Shown here in pieces: positions 24,206-33,073 of a DNA stretch of 64,000 bases. Position numbers and translations under genes: made by a program. The notes under the pieces were generated by a model. The model searched no databases. It was not told where the DNA came from and saw nothing but the letters and a program-made list of their open reading frames with translations. The first letter of the stretch is position 1; each line of letters begins with the position of its first letter. The stretch lies in the NCBI GenBank assembly GCA_963810525.1, contig CAWENB010000003.1:496001-560000 (forward strand). Direction: 5' to 3'. Source of the stretch: JAICLK01 sp963810525 (GTDB lineage Bacteria > Patescibacteriota > Saccharimonadia > Saccharimonadales > UBA4665).

Positions 24206-26356
24206 ATGGGACAAACCATCAACCCTTTTGGCAAACAAATAATATCGGTAGAAACGGATTTCTGCGGGCGCAAGCTAACGCTTGAAGTCAACCGAGTCGG
24301 CTTCCGTACGACCGCCAGCGTGATTGCGCGCTACGGTGATACGGTGGTGCTCGGCACAGCTATGGCCAGCGATATACCAGTCGCCGGCATGGATTACTTT
24401 CCACTCAGTATCGATTACGAAGAGAAGTTTTATGCGGCGGGCAAGATCAGCGGCTCGCGCTTTATTAAGCGTGAAGGCAGACCGAGCGACGAAGCCGTAC
24501 TGATTGGCCGGCTAATTGACCGTCCGATCCGTCCGCTTTGGCCGAAGGGCTACCGGCATGAGGTCCAGGGCGTGGCCACGGTGCTCAGCATGGACCCGAA
24601 TTTTCGTCCGGACGCGATCGCCATGATTGCTACCAGCACGGCGCTGATGCTGACCGGCGCGCCGTTTGACGGCCCGGTGGCCGGCGTCAGGGTGGGACTC
24701 AAGGACGGCAAGCCTACAGCATTCTTGTCGCGCGAAGAATTGGAAAACGGTGACCTCGACCTAGTAGTTGCCGGCACCGAGCACGCCATTATGATGGTCG
24801 AGGCCGGTGCTCGCGAAGTGTCGGAAGAGCGGGTTGCTGAAGCGCTTGCGTACGCACATGAAGCCATCCTGCCGGCGATTGAGCTTCAGAAGCAGCTTGT
24901 CGCGCAGGTAGGCGTGACGCCGCAAGAATACAATTTGAGTCTGCCGAGCGAGGACATCCAGAAGGAAGTTGATGAGTACCTGTCGGGCAAAATGGGGGCC
25001 CATATCCGTGCACCGTACACCGAGCGCCACGAGAAAATGCACGTGCTTCGTGAAGACCTGCTCAAGCATTTCGAAGAAAGGCTAGGCGCGGAAGCGTTCG
25101 CCGAAGTAAAGCGGGAATACGAGGATGCCTTCGCGGTGGCCGCCAACAAGGACGTACGCAAAGGCATCGTCGAGGATGGCATACGCCCGGACGGCCGACA
25201 GTTTACTGAAATTCGGCAGCTGTCGAGCGAAGTCGGTCTGCTGCCGCGGGCGCACGGCTCGAGCCTGTTTACGCGTGGGCTTACCCAGGGGCTGAACATT
25301 GTCACGCTCGCACCGCTCAGCTATGCACAGGTTGTCGACACTATGGAGCGCGAAGGTGAACGACGCTACATGCATCACTACAACGCGCCGGGCTATACGG
25401 TCGGTGAGATTCGCCGGCTCGGCAGTCCGGGCCGCCGCGAAATCGGCCACGGCTATCTGGCAGAGCGGGCACTATCGCCGGTTCTGCCTAGCGAGAGCGA
25501 ATTCCCATACGCTATCCGCTCCGTTACTGAAATCATGAGTCAGCATGGTTCGACAAGTATGGCTGCAACCTGCAGCAGCTGCCTGGCGCTCATGGACGCC
25601 GGCGTGCCGATCAAGGCGCCAGTTAGCGGCATCGCCATGGGGCTGATCAAGGAGAGTGACAAGGTAATTATTCTGAGTGACATTGCCGATGCTGAAGATT
25701 TCGCCGGCGACATGGACTTCAAGACTGCCGGTACGAGCAAAGGCATCACGGCGCTGCAGATGGATATGAAGGTCCATGGCCTGAGCGTCGACGTACTCAA
25801 ACAAGCGTTATTGCAGGGCAAAGAAGGCCGTGCATACATCCTCGAAAACATGCTGAGCACGCTGACCGAACCGCGCAAAGAAATGAGTCCGTACGCGCCG
25901 CGCGTTGAGTCGATCCACATCAACCCGGATAAAATCCGCGAAGTCATCGGCAAGGGGGGTGAAACCATCAACAAGATTATCGCCGACACCGGCACTGAAA
26001 TCGATATCAAAGACGACGGCACGGTTATGATTGCCAGCCCGGACAAGAACTCGATCGACACCGCCATCCAGATTATCCAGACCCTGACGGCCGAGCCTGA
26101 AGTCGGCAAGATTTACGAGAATTGCCGGGTGGTGAGCGTGCTCGACTTCGGCGCGTTCGTCGAAATTTTACCGGGCAAAGAAGGCCTGGTGCATGTCAGC
26201 GAAATGAAAGAAGAGCGGGTGGAGAAGCCGAGTGATGTCGTTAAGGAAGGCGACAAAGTCGCGGTCAAACTAGTAGCAATTGACGATCGCGGCCGCCTGC
26301 AATTATCTATGAAGGCTGTAGCCCGTGAACGAAACCGAGGAAATGGCAAAGCATAA
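24206..26356 (+). CDS. pnp: Polyribonucleotide nucleotidyltransferase (PNPase)
   Basis: 716 residues from ATG 24206 (GAAAGGA upstream). Two RNase PH domains (first with DTVVLGTAM and SRFIKREGRPSD; second with RPDGRQFTEIR, LFTRGLTQ and the phosphate and catalytic segment GDMDFKTAGTSKGITALQMD), an all-helical linker, a KH domain (IREVIGKGGETINKI) and a C-terminal S1 domain (GAFVEILPGKEGLVHVSEM). It degrades mRNA 3' to 5' using phosphate. Its partner RNase J is broken in this sequence. Confidence 0.97.
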   Translation: MGQTINPFGKQIISVETDFCGRKLTLEVNRVGFRTTASVIARYGDTVVLGTAMASDIPVAGMDYFPLSIDYEEKFYAAGKISGSRFIKREGRPSDEAVLIGRLIDRPIRPLWPKGYRHEVQGVATVLSMDPNFRPDAIAMIATSTALMLTGAPFDGPVAGVRVGLKDGKPTAFLSREELENGDLDLVVAGTEHAIMMVEAGAREVSEERVAEALAYAHEAILPAIELQKQLVAQVGVTPQEYNLSLPSEDIQKEVDEYLSGKMGAHIRAPYTERHEKMHVLREDLLKHFEERLGAEAFAEVKREYEDAFAVAANKDVRKGIVEDGIRPDGRQFTEIRQLSSEVGLLPRAHGSSLFTRGLTQGLNIVTLAPLSYAQVVDTMEREGERRYMHHYNAPGYTVGEIRRLGSPGRREIGHGYLAERALSPVLPSESEFPYAIRSVTEIMSQHGSTSMAATCSSCLALMDAGVPIKAPVSGIAMGLIKESDKVIILSDIADAEDFAGDMDFKTAGTSKGITALQMDMKVHGLSVDVLKQALLQGKEGRAYILENMLSTLTEPRKEMSPYAPRVESIHINPDKIREVIGKGGETINKIIADTGTEIDIKDDGTVMIASPDKNSIDTAIQIIQTLTAEPEVGKIYENCRVVSVLDFGAFVEILPGKEGLVHVSEMKEERVEKPSDVVKEGDKVAVKLVAIDDRGRLQLSMKAVARERNRGNGKA

Positions 26357-26588
26357 ACGCACACCGCAGCCGCTCAGGTGGTATAACCGGCACTACTGGT
26401 CGTTGCTGCTGGCGGTTGTTTCGTTGCTGCTGGCGTACTTCATCGGCTCACGCTCCATCGATACCGGCAGCTGGCAGCAGTACATCATGACATTTATTTT
26501 CTTGGTCTTCGGGCTGAACCGGCTCGGCAACACAGCGCATACGACAGCCAAGACTCTCTGGGCGATGCTGCCCCAAAGAAAGAGGTAA
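26343..26588 (+). CDS. Small two-helix membrane protein
   Basis: 81 residues from ATG 26343, overlapping the end of pnp by 14 nt; a GTG at 26325 is an alternative. Two hydrophobic helices (WSLLLAVVSLLLAYFIG and IMTFIFLVFGLNRLG) are flanked by basic ends (MAKHKRTPQ, LPQRKR). No family recognised. It is cotranscribed with pnp and the glycosylase gene 7 nt downstream. Confidence 0.65.
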   Translation: MAKHKRTPQPLRWYNRHYWSLLLAVVSLLLAYFIGSRSIDTGSWQQYIMTFIFLVFGLNRLGNTAHTTAKTLWAMLPQRKR

Positions 26589-26594
26589 GGCACT

Positions 26595-27191
26595 TTGAGT
26601 ATATCAACGAAGCAACGCAGACTGGATGAGATTAAAGCCAAAATCGTGGCAAATAAAGTCTGCCCCGATTTGGCCAAAAAGGCCACGAACATGGTCTTTG
26701 GCCACGGCAATCCGGACGCGGAAATCGTATTTATCGGCGAAGCGCCGGGCAAAAACGAAGATTTGCAAGGTTTGCCGTTCGTCGGCGCGGCCGGCAGATT
26801 TCTTGACGAAATGCTGGCGAGTGTAAACATGAAACGCGAGGACATTTACATCTCGAACATCGTCAAATACCGGCCGCCGAACAACCGCGATCCGCTGCCA
26901 GAAGAAAAAGCGGCGTTCCTGCCGTATTTACAGGCCCAGCTGGAAGTAATTCAACCAAAGCTCGTGGTGACGCTAGGGCGCCACAGCACGAACTGCTTCC
27001 TGCCGGATCTGCAAATTAGCAAGATCCACGGCCAGCCGAAACGCCTCCGTATGCGATTTGGCAAAAAGGAACCGGTCGAGCTGGTGGCCCTGCCGCTCTA
27101 TCATCCGGCGGCCGCGTTGTATAACGGCGCTATGCGGCAAACGCTCATAGAGGATTTTGCGAAGATCCCAAACGTTTTGCAACTTATTTAG
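26595..27191 (+). CDS. Uracil-DNA glycosylase, family-4-like, lacking most Fe-S cysteines
   Basis: 198 residues that should remove uracil from DNA. The family motifs are clear: FIGEAPGKNEDLQGLPFVG (catalytic motif 1) and LPLYHPAAALY (motif 2, HPAAAL). Family-4 enzymes hold a 4Fe-4S cluster with four cysteines. Here CPxC reads CPDL, VKCRPP reads VKYRPPNNRD, and the next cysteine is replaced in AAFLPYL. Only Cys23 of the usual set remains, so the cluster is probably absent. The start is TTG 26595 with AGAGGTAAGG upstream. Confidence 0.88.
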   Translation: MSISTKQRRLDEIKAKIVANKVCPDLAKKATNMVFGHGNPDAEIVFIGEAPGKNEDLQGLPFVGAAGRFLDEMLASVNMKREDIYISNIVKYRPPNNRDPLPEEKAAFLPYLQAQLEVIQPKLVVTLGRHSTNCFLPDLQISKIHGQPKRLRMRFGKKEPVELVALPLYHPAAALYNGAMRQTLIEDFAKIPNVLQLI

Positions 27192-27219
27192 ACAATAAAG
27201 TGAGAAAGGAAAAAACAAT

Positions 27220-29265
27220 ATGCAACCAAAAAACGATAGGAATAAACCCAGACGTAACGGCCAGCGGGAGGCCGGCGGCCAGCAACAAGGTCCAACCAAA
27301 TCAGGACTTACCACATCTCGTGGGCAAGCGGTGCGTGCCCAGAAACGTTCGCAGATGGATGCGCAGCGCGTCGTCGCCCAATACCTGGCGCCCAAGAGCG
27401 CAGCACAACAAAGCCCCGAACGCCGGGCGAATGTCATCGATGAAATCCCGCGGCTGAAAATTATCGGGCTCGGCGGTATGGACGGTGGCGGATCTAAGAA
27501 TATGATCTTGGTGGAATACGAAAATGACGCCGTGGTGATGGACGCTGGCAATGACCTCGGGGTTGATTTGCCGGGTATTAATTATGCCATTGCTGACACG
27601 GCTTATCTCGAGAGTATCAAGCACAAACTACGCGCATATTTGATAACGCACGGGCACCTCGACCACATCGGCGGTCTGCCGCACATCGTACCGAAATACC
27701 CGGCACCGATATACGGTAGTAAGTTTACGATCGGTCGGGTCGAGGAGATTTTCGAGAACTTCGGTCTACCAATGCCCGATGGATTCGAGCTCAAAACGGT
27801 CATGATGAATGAAAATACCCATGAGCGGCTGAAAGTCGGGCCATTCTTTGTGGAGCTGGTGCGCATCACGCACTCCATTCCGGGCAGTACTTCAATCATA
27901 CTCGACACGCCGGTCGGCCGGATTGTCAACACCGGTGACTTCCGTTTCGACCCGAACCCGCTCGATCACGAGCGAACCGATATGGAGCGGCTCATTCAAA
28001 TCGGCAACGAAGGCGTGCTGGTGCTGCATGAGTGAGTGCACGAGTGCCGGAACGTCTAGGCCGTACGCCAAGTGAGAGCACGCTCGAGCAAAGCTTTATT
28101 GACATTATGGATCAGGGCGCCCGGGCGGATTTTCGTGGCGATTTTCTCGACCAACATCAACCGCATCCAGATGATTATCAACGCGGCCGTGCATCACGGC
28201 AAAAAGGTTGCCATGGATGGCCGCAGCATGATGAGTACGCTCGAAATGGCGGTTCGCCACGGTTTTGTGCGCATCCCGAAGGGCACATTCGTGCCGATCG
28301 CCAACGTACCGGCGCTGAAAGATCAGGATGTCGTCGTAATTTGCACCGGCGGCCAGGGCGAGCCGAGTTCCGCATTGCAGCGGATGGCAACGGGGGATCA
28401 CAAACATATCAAACTCAAAGAGCAGGACTCGGTTATCTTATCCAGCTCGCCGATTCCGGAAACGGGTAACGACGCGCTCATCGGCAACATGGTCGACGAC
28501 ATGATGCGAAAGGGCGTGCATGTCTACCAACACACAACGCACGATCTGCAGGGCATCGGGCCGCTGCACGTTTCCGGCCACGCTTCGCGCGATGAATATG
28601 CCGAAATGATCGAAATGATAAGTCCCAAATTCTTCATCCCGATTTATGGCACGTATCGTGCGAAGCAGAGTCACATCGATCTGGCAGTCGAACACAGTAT
28701 GCCGCGCGCGAATTGCATTAATGCCGAAAACGGCCAGGTATGGCGCTCACGCCGGACAAAATGGAGCTTACCGGCGAGGTGCCGCACGGTAGCATACTTG
28801 TTGACCAAACCGGCGCAATGGTGAGCAATGTCGTCGTCAAAGACCGGGTGTTGCTGAGCCGAAGAAGGCCTGGTGGCCGTGGTGCTGACCATCGACAAGA
28901 AGATCGGGCGATCTACTGACGAGCCCGGATATCATCAGCCGCGGCTTCATCTACATGCGCGAGCAGGAGGAGATCATGAACGGCTTGCGCCAAGAGCTGC
29001 GCCGTGCGGTCAACAGCGCTTCAAGCGCATCGACCTTGACCGCTTCAAGGCCGAGCTCAAAGACCACGTTACGCATTACTTTTTCGAACAAACCCAGCGC
29101 AGCCCGATTGTCATTCCGGTCGTGAACGTCATTGGCGGCAAGAACGACGTCAAAACGGTAGCTAACGGGCGTACCAAAACGTCCGAAGAAATCGCCCGCG
29201 AGCAAGAAAAGCGTTTCCAGGAAATGCGCGCCCGGCTGCTCACGCAAGACGCCCGCGTAGACTAG
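27220..29265 (+). pseudogene. rnj: Ribonuclease J, interrupted by about seven single-base indels
   Basis: Metallo-beta-lactamase/beta-CASP RNase that matures and degrades RNA. The intact part from 27220 to 28035 has the N-terminal basic tail, LKIIGLGGMDGGGSKNM and the metal site THGHLDHIGG. The rest continues in shifting frames: ECTSA...GRTPSESTLEQSF, APGRIFVAIFSTNINRIQ, CTGGQGEPSSAL, PLHVSGHASRDEY and SRGFIYMREQEE, ending at RLLTQDARVD. Frame changes fall near 28027, 28042, 28111, 28742, 28860, 28900 and 29003; five look like one-base insertions and two like deletions. Protein sequence between them is well conserved, so this is recent decay or a patch of sequencing or assembly errors. Confidence 0.9.
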
Positions 29266-29424
29266 CGGCAAATGAAGGTTTGTGGCTCGATGGCATGAGT
29301 GCCGGTACCTACATGCGGAAATGAAGCGGGACAGTCCCAACTAACACGGACTTAAAGAATTGTGCTTTTAACCTATGGTATGCTCAAAGCACTTTACCCC
29401 TGAACTAATCAGTATAATGCTCGT

Positions 29425-30339
29425 ATGGTAATAGAGGTTGCTCCTCCACCCCTTGATTTCCCCTATGATGACCCGAGCGTCTGGCCATACTTCTTATACG
29501 CAGCCGATGTTAACAGACAGCGAGAATTATATTTTGTCGGATTAGACCATTTTAATAAATCGAGTAACGATCAGCTTCCCACACTGATAGGTCTTTGGGA
29601 ACAGTTTGCCGCTCGCCCATTCGCACCCGAAAGAATGACAGCAATACACGAAGGTGGTCGAAAAGACATTGTCGGTGAACCTCCGGAGGAATCGTTGCGA
29701 CGCGATGGTGAACACGCCTATGTAGCAAACCTTGCATGGCGCAGCGGTGTACCATACCGAAGTGGCGAGCCATACGACTACCCGATGAGCAGGCAGCTCG
29801 TAGATCAATATGGTTCTGACGTTGCATCCTATTTCGAGTACATGAAGTTCGCTAGACAGTACATTAACGCACAGGAAGCTGGCGCTGGCTTTGGGTCGTT
29901 TGACCTGTACGTTCGATCCAGGCCTGCAATGGAGCAACGTTTACAGTTTGACATCTACAATTTTTCGCCCAGCAGCCTGCAACAGACCCATGAGCAATTT
30001 TTCCCGGATACACCCTTTGACCCGATGGGCCCATTACAAGATGGCAGTTTTCGGACGGCGTATGACTACAGAAAAATGTTTTGGCCGATTGGTATCGTTG
30101 AAAATGCGTCTGAACTGACACCGATGCAAGAAGTCGGACTCTTCTATGACCAGATTCGTGATAACTGGCTGATTGAAATAGTGCAGTTTGCTTGGGAGAC
30201 CGGCAACAGTATTTTTGATACCCATGGGGTGTCACACGCAGTAGCCCTGGAGCCATATTTGCCGGAAGCACTTGGCGTCACTGTTGAGAGATATGTTGGA
30301 GCAGTTGCCTGCCAGCAGTTCATAGAAGCTGATCGATGA
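29425..30339 (+). CDS. Unknown 304-residue accessory protein, faintly TraB/ChaN (TIKI)-like
   Basis: Soluble, no signal peptide. It begins with a proline-rich MVIEVAPPPLDFPYDDP. Motifs YFVGLDHFNKS (GxxH-like), TAIHEGG and GEHAYVANLAWRSGVPY followed by GEPYDYPM are spaced as in the erythromycin-esterase/TraB/ChaN superfamily, where scattered H and E residues form a metal site. This comparison is by eye and weak. TATAAT (29413-29418) ends exactly 6 nt before the ATG. Confidence 0.6.
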   Translation: MVIEVAPPPLDFPYDDPSVWPYFLYAADVNRQRELYFVGLDHFNKSSNDQLPTLIGLWEQFAARPFAPERMTAIHEGGRKDIVGEPPEESLRRDGEHAYVANLAWRSGVPYRSGEPYDYPMSRQLVDQYGSDVASYFEYMKFARQYINAQEAGAGFGSFDLYVRSRPAMEQRLQFDIYNFSPSSLQQTHEQFFPDTPFDPMGPLQDGSFRTAYDYRKMFWPIGIVENASELTPMQEVGLFYDQIRDNWLIEIVQFAWETGNSIFDTHGVSHAVALEPYLPEALGVTVERYVGAVACQQFIEADR

Positions 30340-30446
30340 CTTGATAATGATGGCCTAAATATATCCAGAAACTGTGGTATTGCTACGCATTAAACGAATC
30401 GAGCGCAGAAGCTTAGTCTCTATGTGCAGTAATATACTCTGATACC

Positions 30447-31451
30447 ATGACAAAACTACATGCATCTCGCCAAACACGAATGTAACGAAATCCAGGCCTT
30501 ACACGATAAGGGCTACAGCATTCGAGACATAGCTCGTAGTCTCAGCAGAGGCAAGACCTCCGTCAACAACGAGCCGAACCGGAACATGGTCAACGACGAA
30601 TATTTGGCGAGCAAAGCACATGCGAAGGCCAACTCTCATCGGAAAGCTGCTAGTTTTCAGGGCAAGAAGATTGTCGCTAGTCCTCTGCTACGGAGTTCGT
30701 AGACAAGGCATTGCTTGCAAACCAATCTCCTGAGGCTATTGCCAGTAGACTGAAGGCAGGACTAGAGCCGGGCTTGCCGTATGTTTACAGAGATACTATT
30801 GAGGAGTATATTCGCTCAGTTCACGGTAGGCAGATTGAGTATGAGCTCAAGGCGTTAAAAGCTGGACAGAAGAAGCATCGACGGAGAAGACAGAGGCAAG
30901 CGGACAAGTCAGTCGGTGCCCCGAAGGCACACATTGATGACCGACCAGCCTGCATTACCAACAGAGAAAGAGCCGGAGATTTAGAAGTAGATTTCATTGT
31001 AAGCGGCAAACAAGGCAAAGGCTACTACCTGACGGCAGCAGATCGGAAGCGCAGAGTCGGATTTATCCGTAAGATGTTACCTGTGACTGTCGGCGAAGCC
31101 TTACGTGTACTGCAGGAGATTAAGCGGGTATTTCCGGAGATGCAAAGTATTAGCACTGACAACGACATTCTCTGGACGTACCACGCCAAACTTGAAAAGT
31201 TACTTGGTGTACCGTTTTACTTCTGCCACCCGTACAGTAGTTGGGAGAAAGGCAGCATTGGGAACTACAACAAACAAGCCAGGCATTACGTCAAGAAGGG
31301 CTCAGATATGCAAAAGGTCGAGACGAAACTGAACAGTCGGTACATGGCCGTACCCGGCTACCAAACGCCATCTGAAGCGTCGGTGGCATACCGGAAAACC
31401 CAGCAGGAAATGTCCCGCTTCGGGGCTACGAGTGCCGGTAAGCTTCAATAA
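30447..31451 (+). pseudogene. IS30-family transposase, frameshifted and probably inactive
   Basis: The frame opens at ATG 30447 (TATACT 30433-30438, 8 nt upstream) but shifts within a few codons to the frame giving KHECNEIQALHDKGYSIRDI, the IS30 helix-turn-helix. It shifts again near 30690 to SATEFVDKALLANQSPEAIA. The catalytic core is present (DLEVDFIVSGKQG, ISTDNDILWTYH), but the NEN motif that normally supplies the third acidic residue (SWxxGxNENxN) reads SWEKGSIGNYN. I could not identify terminal inverted repeats by eye, so the IS ends are not defined. Confidence 0.82.
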
Positions 31452-31456
31452 CTCTG

Positions 31457-31524
31457 TAGCTAAAGCTAATTGACAAAAGCACAAATATTTGTTACAGTGT
31501 ATATATTCAATTAGCTTATAGCTA
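31457..31524 (+). promoter_or_regulatory. Promoter bracketed by an inverted repeat with a palindromic spacer
   Basis: TTGACA (31470-31475), a 17-nt spacer and TACAGT (31493-31498). Twelve bases of the spacer form a perfect palindrome, ACAAATATTTGT (31481-31492). The whole promoter is bracketed by TAGCTAAAGCTAATTGA (31457-31473) and its near-perfect inverse at 31507-31524 (one extra base). Strong candidate for tight repressor control of the 31537 gene. Confidence 0.65.
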
Positions 31525-31536
31525 GGTAAAACAAAA

Positions 31537-32697
31537 ATGACCCTCGAAGCCTTGCATCCAACAACTTATCCTTATCCGGAACATGCCGGGTTAGAACACC
31601 AGCAGTTTTCTGAGGCAGAGGCGGCAGCCGATGCGCATGCTTACCAACCACGACACGCTCTGGCCGAAGGCATGAGGGATATAGCTCCTGTCAACGACCG
31701 AGGCCGGGCCCTAAACCCGGATGGAACGCTCATGTCGGATACTCAAGTCGTAGAACTCCATCAGAACCGCAATCTGGTACGCTCTAGTAGGGGCCAACAT
31801 AATGCGGCTCATAGCCATGTCGAAACAGGCAGTCGTAGGGTTGATATAGATAACGAGATCGGCGGGTTTGCGCTGCGTGTCGAAAGGCGAAGCCGTAGTA
31901 AAGAAGCGCGTGGCGCTCGTGCGGGTCAAGCTGCCGGAGAAGCAATCGAGGCTGAAAAGCCAGGCCGGACGGTCGTAGACGTGGCGGACCAAATTGTTCG
32001 CGAGCGCATGAGAGAAGTGGATATACGCGGTAAAATGCCGAGAATTAGAGAGGGCGAAACCGATCCGGCGCAGCGGGGAAGGGTGCGTGAATTCTTTGCT
32101 CGGCGCAAAGAACAGCTCAGAGATTTCGGCAAAGCCGCGAACGGCGTTTTCCAGTCAATTTGGGCAACAGAAATGGCCGGAGTGCCAATAAGTGCGCAGC
32201 AACGATTGCTAAGGCGAGTAGATCCGGCCCAACTGAAGCATAACTTCAAGTACAACAGCGCGGCACTTTTAGGTATTCCATATCGCTACGACCAGTACAA
32301 TCATGTTGTCGATAACGGGGTTCTCCGTCGCGCTTTTTACAAACAGGCAACGGCCGGTAACCAGACGGCATTTGAGTATTTGCGTCGTCACGACCCAAAG
32401 TTCGGTGTGCGTGAAATGACGTTGTTCGAGGCTTCCAAAGAAGCTGCGACCATTCTCTCGGGTGTCGCCGCAGCCCGCAAAATAGGCCGCTGTGCGATGG
32501 TTGCCTACATCGCAGCGACGTATACGAATAATCCTGTTCGATTCGAGCGTCGAAAACACAGGCTCCAGCAAATTATGGAAGCCGAGAAATCCCCCATCGG
32601 TAGAGTAAAGTTTGAAAAAGACAAAGAAGCATACGCTAAGCTAGCTGCTCAGGATCACGATTTTCGGAATACGCCGCCGCCAATTCCCGGCATATAA
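31537..32697 (+). CDS. Hypothetical accessory protein, basic C-terminal half
   Basis: 386 residues (MTLEALHPTTYPYPEHAG). The N-terminal third is polar and His/Glu/Ala-rich. The remainder is strongly basic and helical (RVREFFARRKEQLRDFGKAA, RFERRKHRLQQIMEAEK) with one mildly hydrophobic stretch (KIGRCAMVAYIAATY). No recognised domain or signal peptide. AGGT lies 9 nt before ATG. Its promoter carries nested palindromes (31457-31524). Confidence 0.62.
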   Translation: MTLEALHPTTYPYPEHAGLEHQQFSEAEAAADAHAYQPRHALAEGMRDIAPVNDRGRALNPDGTLMSDTQVVELHQNRNLVRSSRGQHNAAHSHVETGSRRVDIDNEIGGFALRVERRSRSKEARGARAGQAAGEAIEAEKPGRTVVDVADQIVRERMREVDIRGKMPRIREGETDPAQRGRVREFFARRKEQLRDFGKAANGVFQSIWATEMAGVPISAQQRLLRRVDPAQLKHNFKYNSAALLGIPYRYDQYNHVVDNGVLRRAFYKQATAGNQTAFEYLRRHDPKFGVREMTLFEASKEAATILSGVAAARKIGRCAMVAYIAATYTNNPVRFERRKHRLQQIMEAEKSPIGRVKFEKDKEAYAKLAAQDHDFRNTPPPIPGI

Positions 32698-32715
32698 CTT
32701 CAAGCGAACCAGGCG

Positions 32716-32772
32716 GACGAAGTTTGACAATGGTTGTAAAATTTGCTATAATATTTACATGGAAACTTCGTC
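32716..32772 (+). promoter_or_regulatory. Consensus promoter bracketed by a 10-bp inverted repeat, leaderless start
   Basis: TTGACA (32724-32729), exactly 17 nt, TATAAT (32747-32752), then 6 nt to ATG 32759: a perfect consensus promoter with a predicted leaderless transcript. GACGAAGTTT (32716-32725) overlaps the -35. Its exact inverse AAACTTCGTC (32763-32772) lies in codons 2-5 of the gene. The geometry matches the 31457-31524 promoter. Confidence 0.75.
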
Positions 32773-33028
32773 GGAAATGCTCACTTTTCCACCTACGGAC
32801 TATTGTCCTTGGGTGGCTCCAGAGGTTATTGACGGGGCACAGGGCGACCCGGCACATCTTGTCTGCTTGGCTCGCGTTGCTATCGCTCGGCATAGGCTCG
32901 AAATGACTTGTCAGGAGCGGCATTTATTAAGTGATGAGGCTGCCGCAGAAGTATATGAAAGACGTCGGAGGGTTCTAGAGGATGAGATGGCCACGCTGGG
33001 TGATTTCCTGACATCACAGGCAGGGTAA
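32759..33028 (+). CDS. Small hypothetical protein
   Basis: 89 residues, METSSEMLTFPPTDYCPWVA..., acidic and helical in the second half (SDEAAAEVYERRRRVLEDE). Three cysteines. No known family. Expressed from a consensus promoter with an inverted repeat reaching into the coding sequence, so probably strongly transcribed unless repressed. Confidence 0.62.
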   Translation: METSSEMLTFPPTDYCPWVAPEVIDGAQGDPAHLVCLARVAIARHRLEMTCQERHLLSDEAAAEVYERRRRVLEDEMATLGDFLTSQAG

Positions 33029-33073
33029 GTCCGACTCTGGACGATATTCCAGCAGAGGGTATAATAAGAAGCC

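Noticed and set aside
30340..31530. Terminal inverted repeats for the IS30 element
   Set aside because: Comparing the flanks by eye gave no convincing pair; the 31457-31524 inverted repeat brackets the next gene's promoter and is not an IS end.
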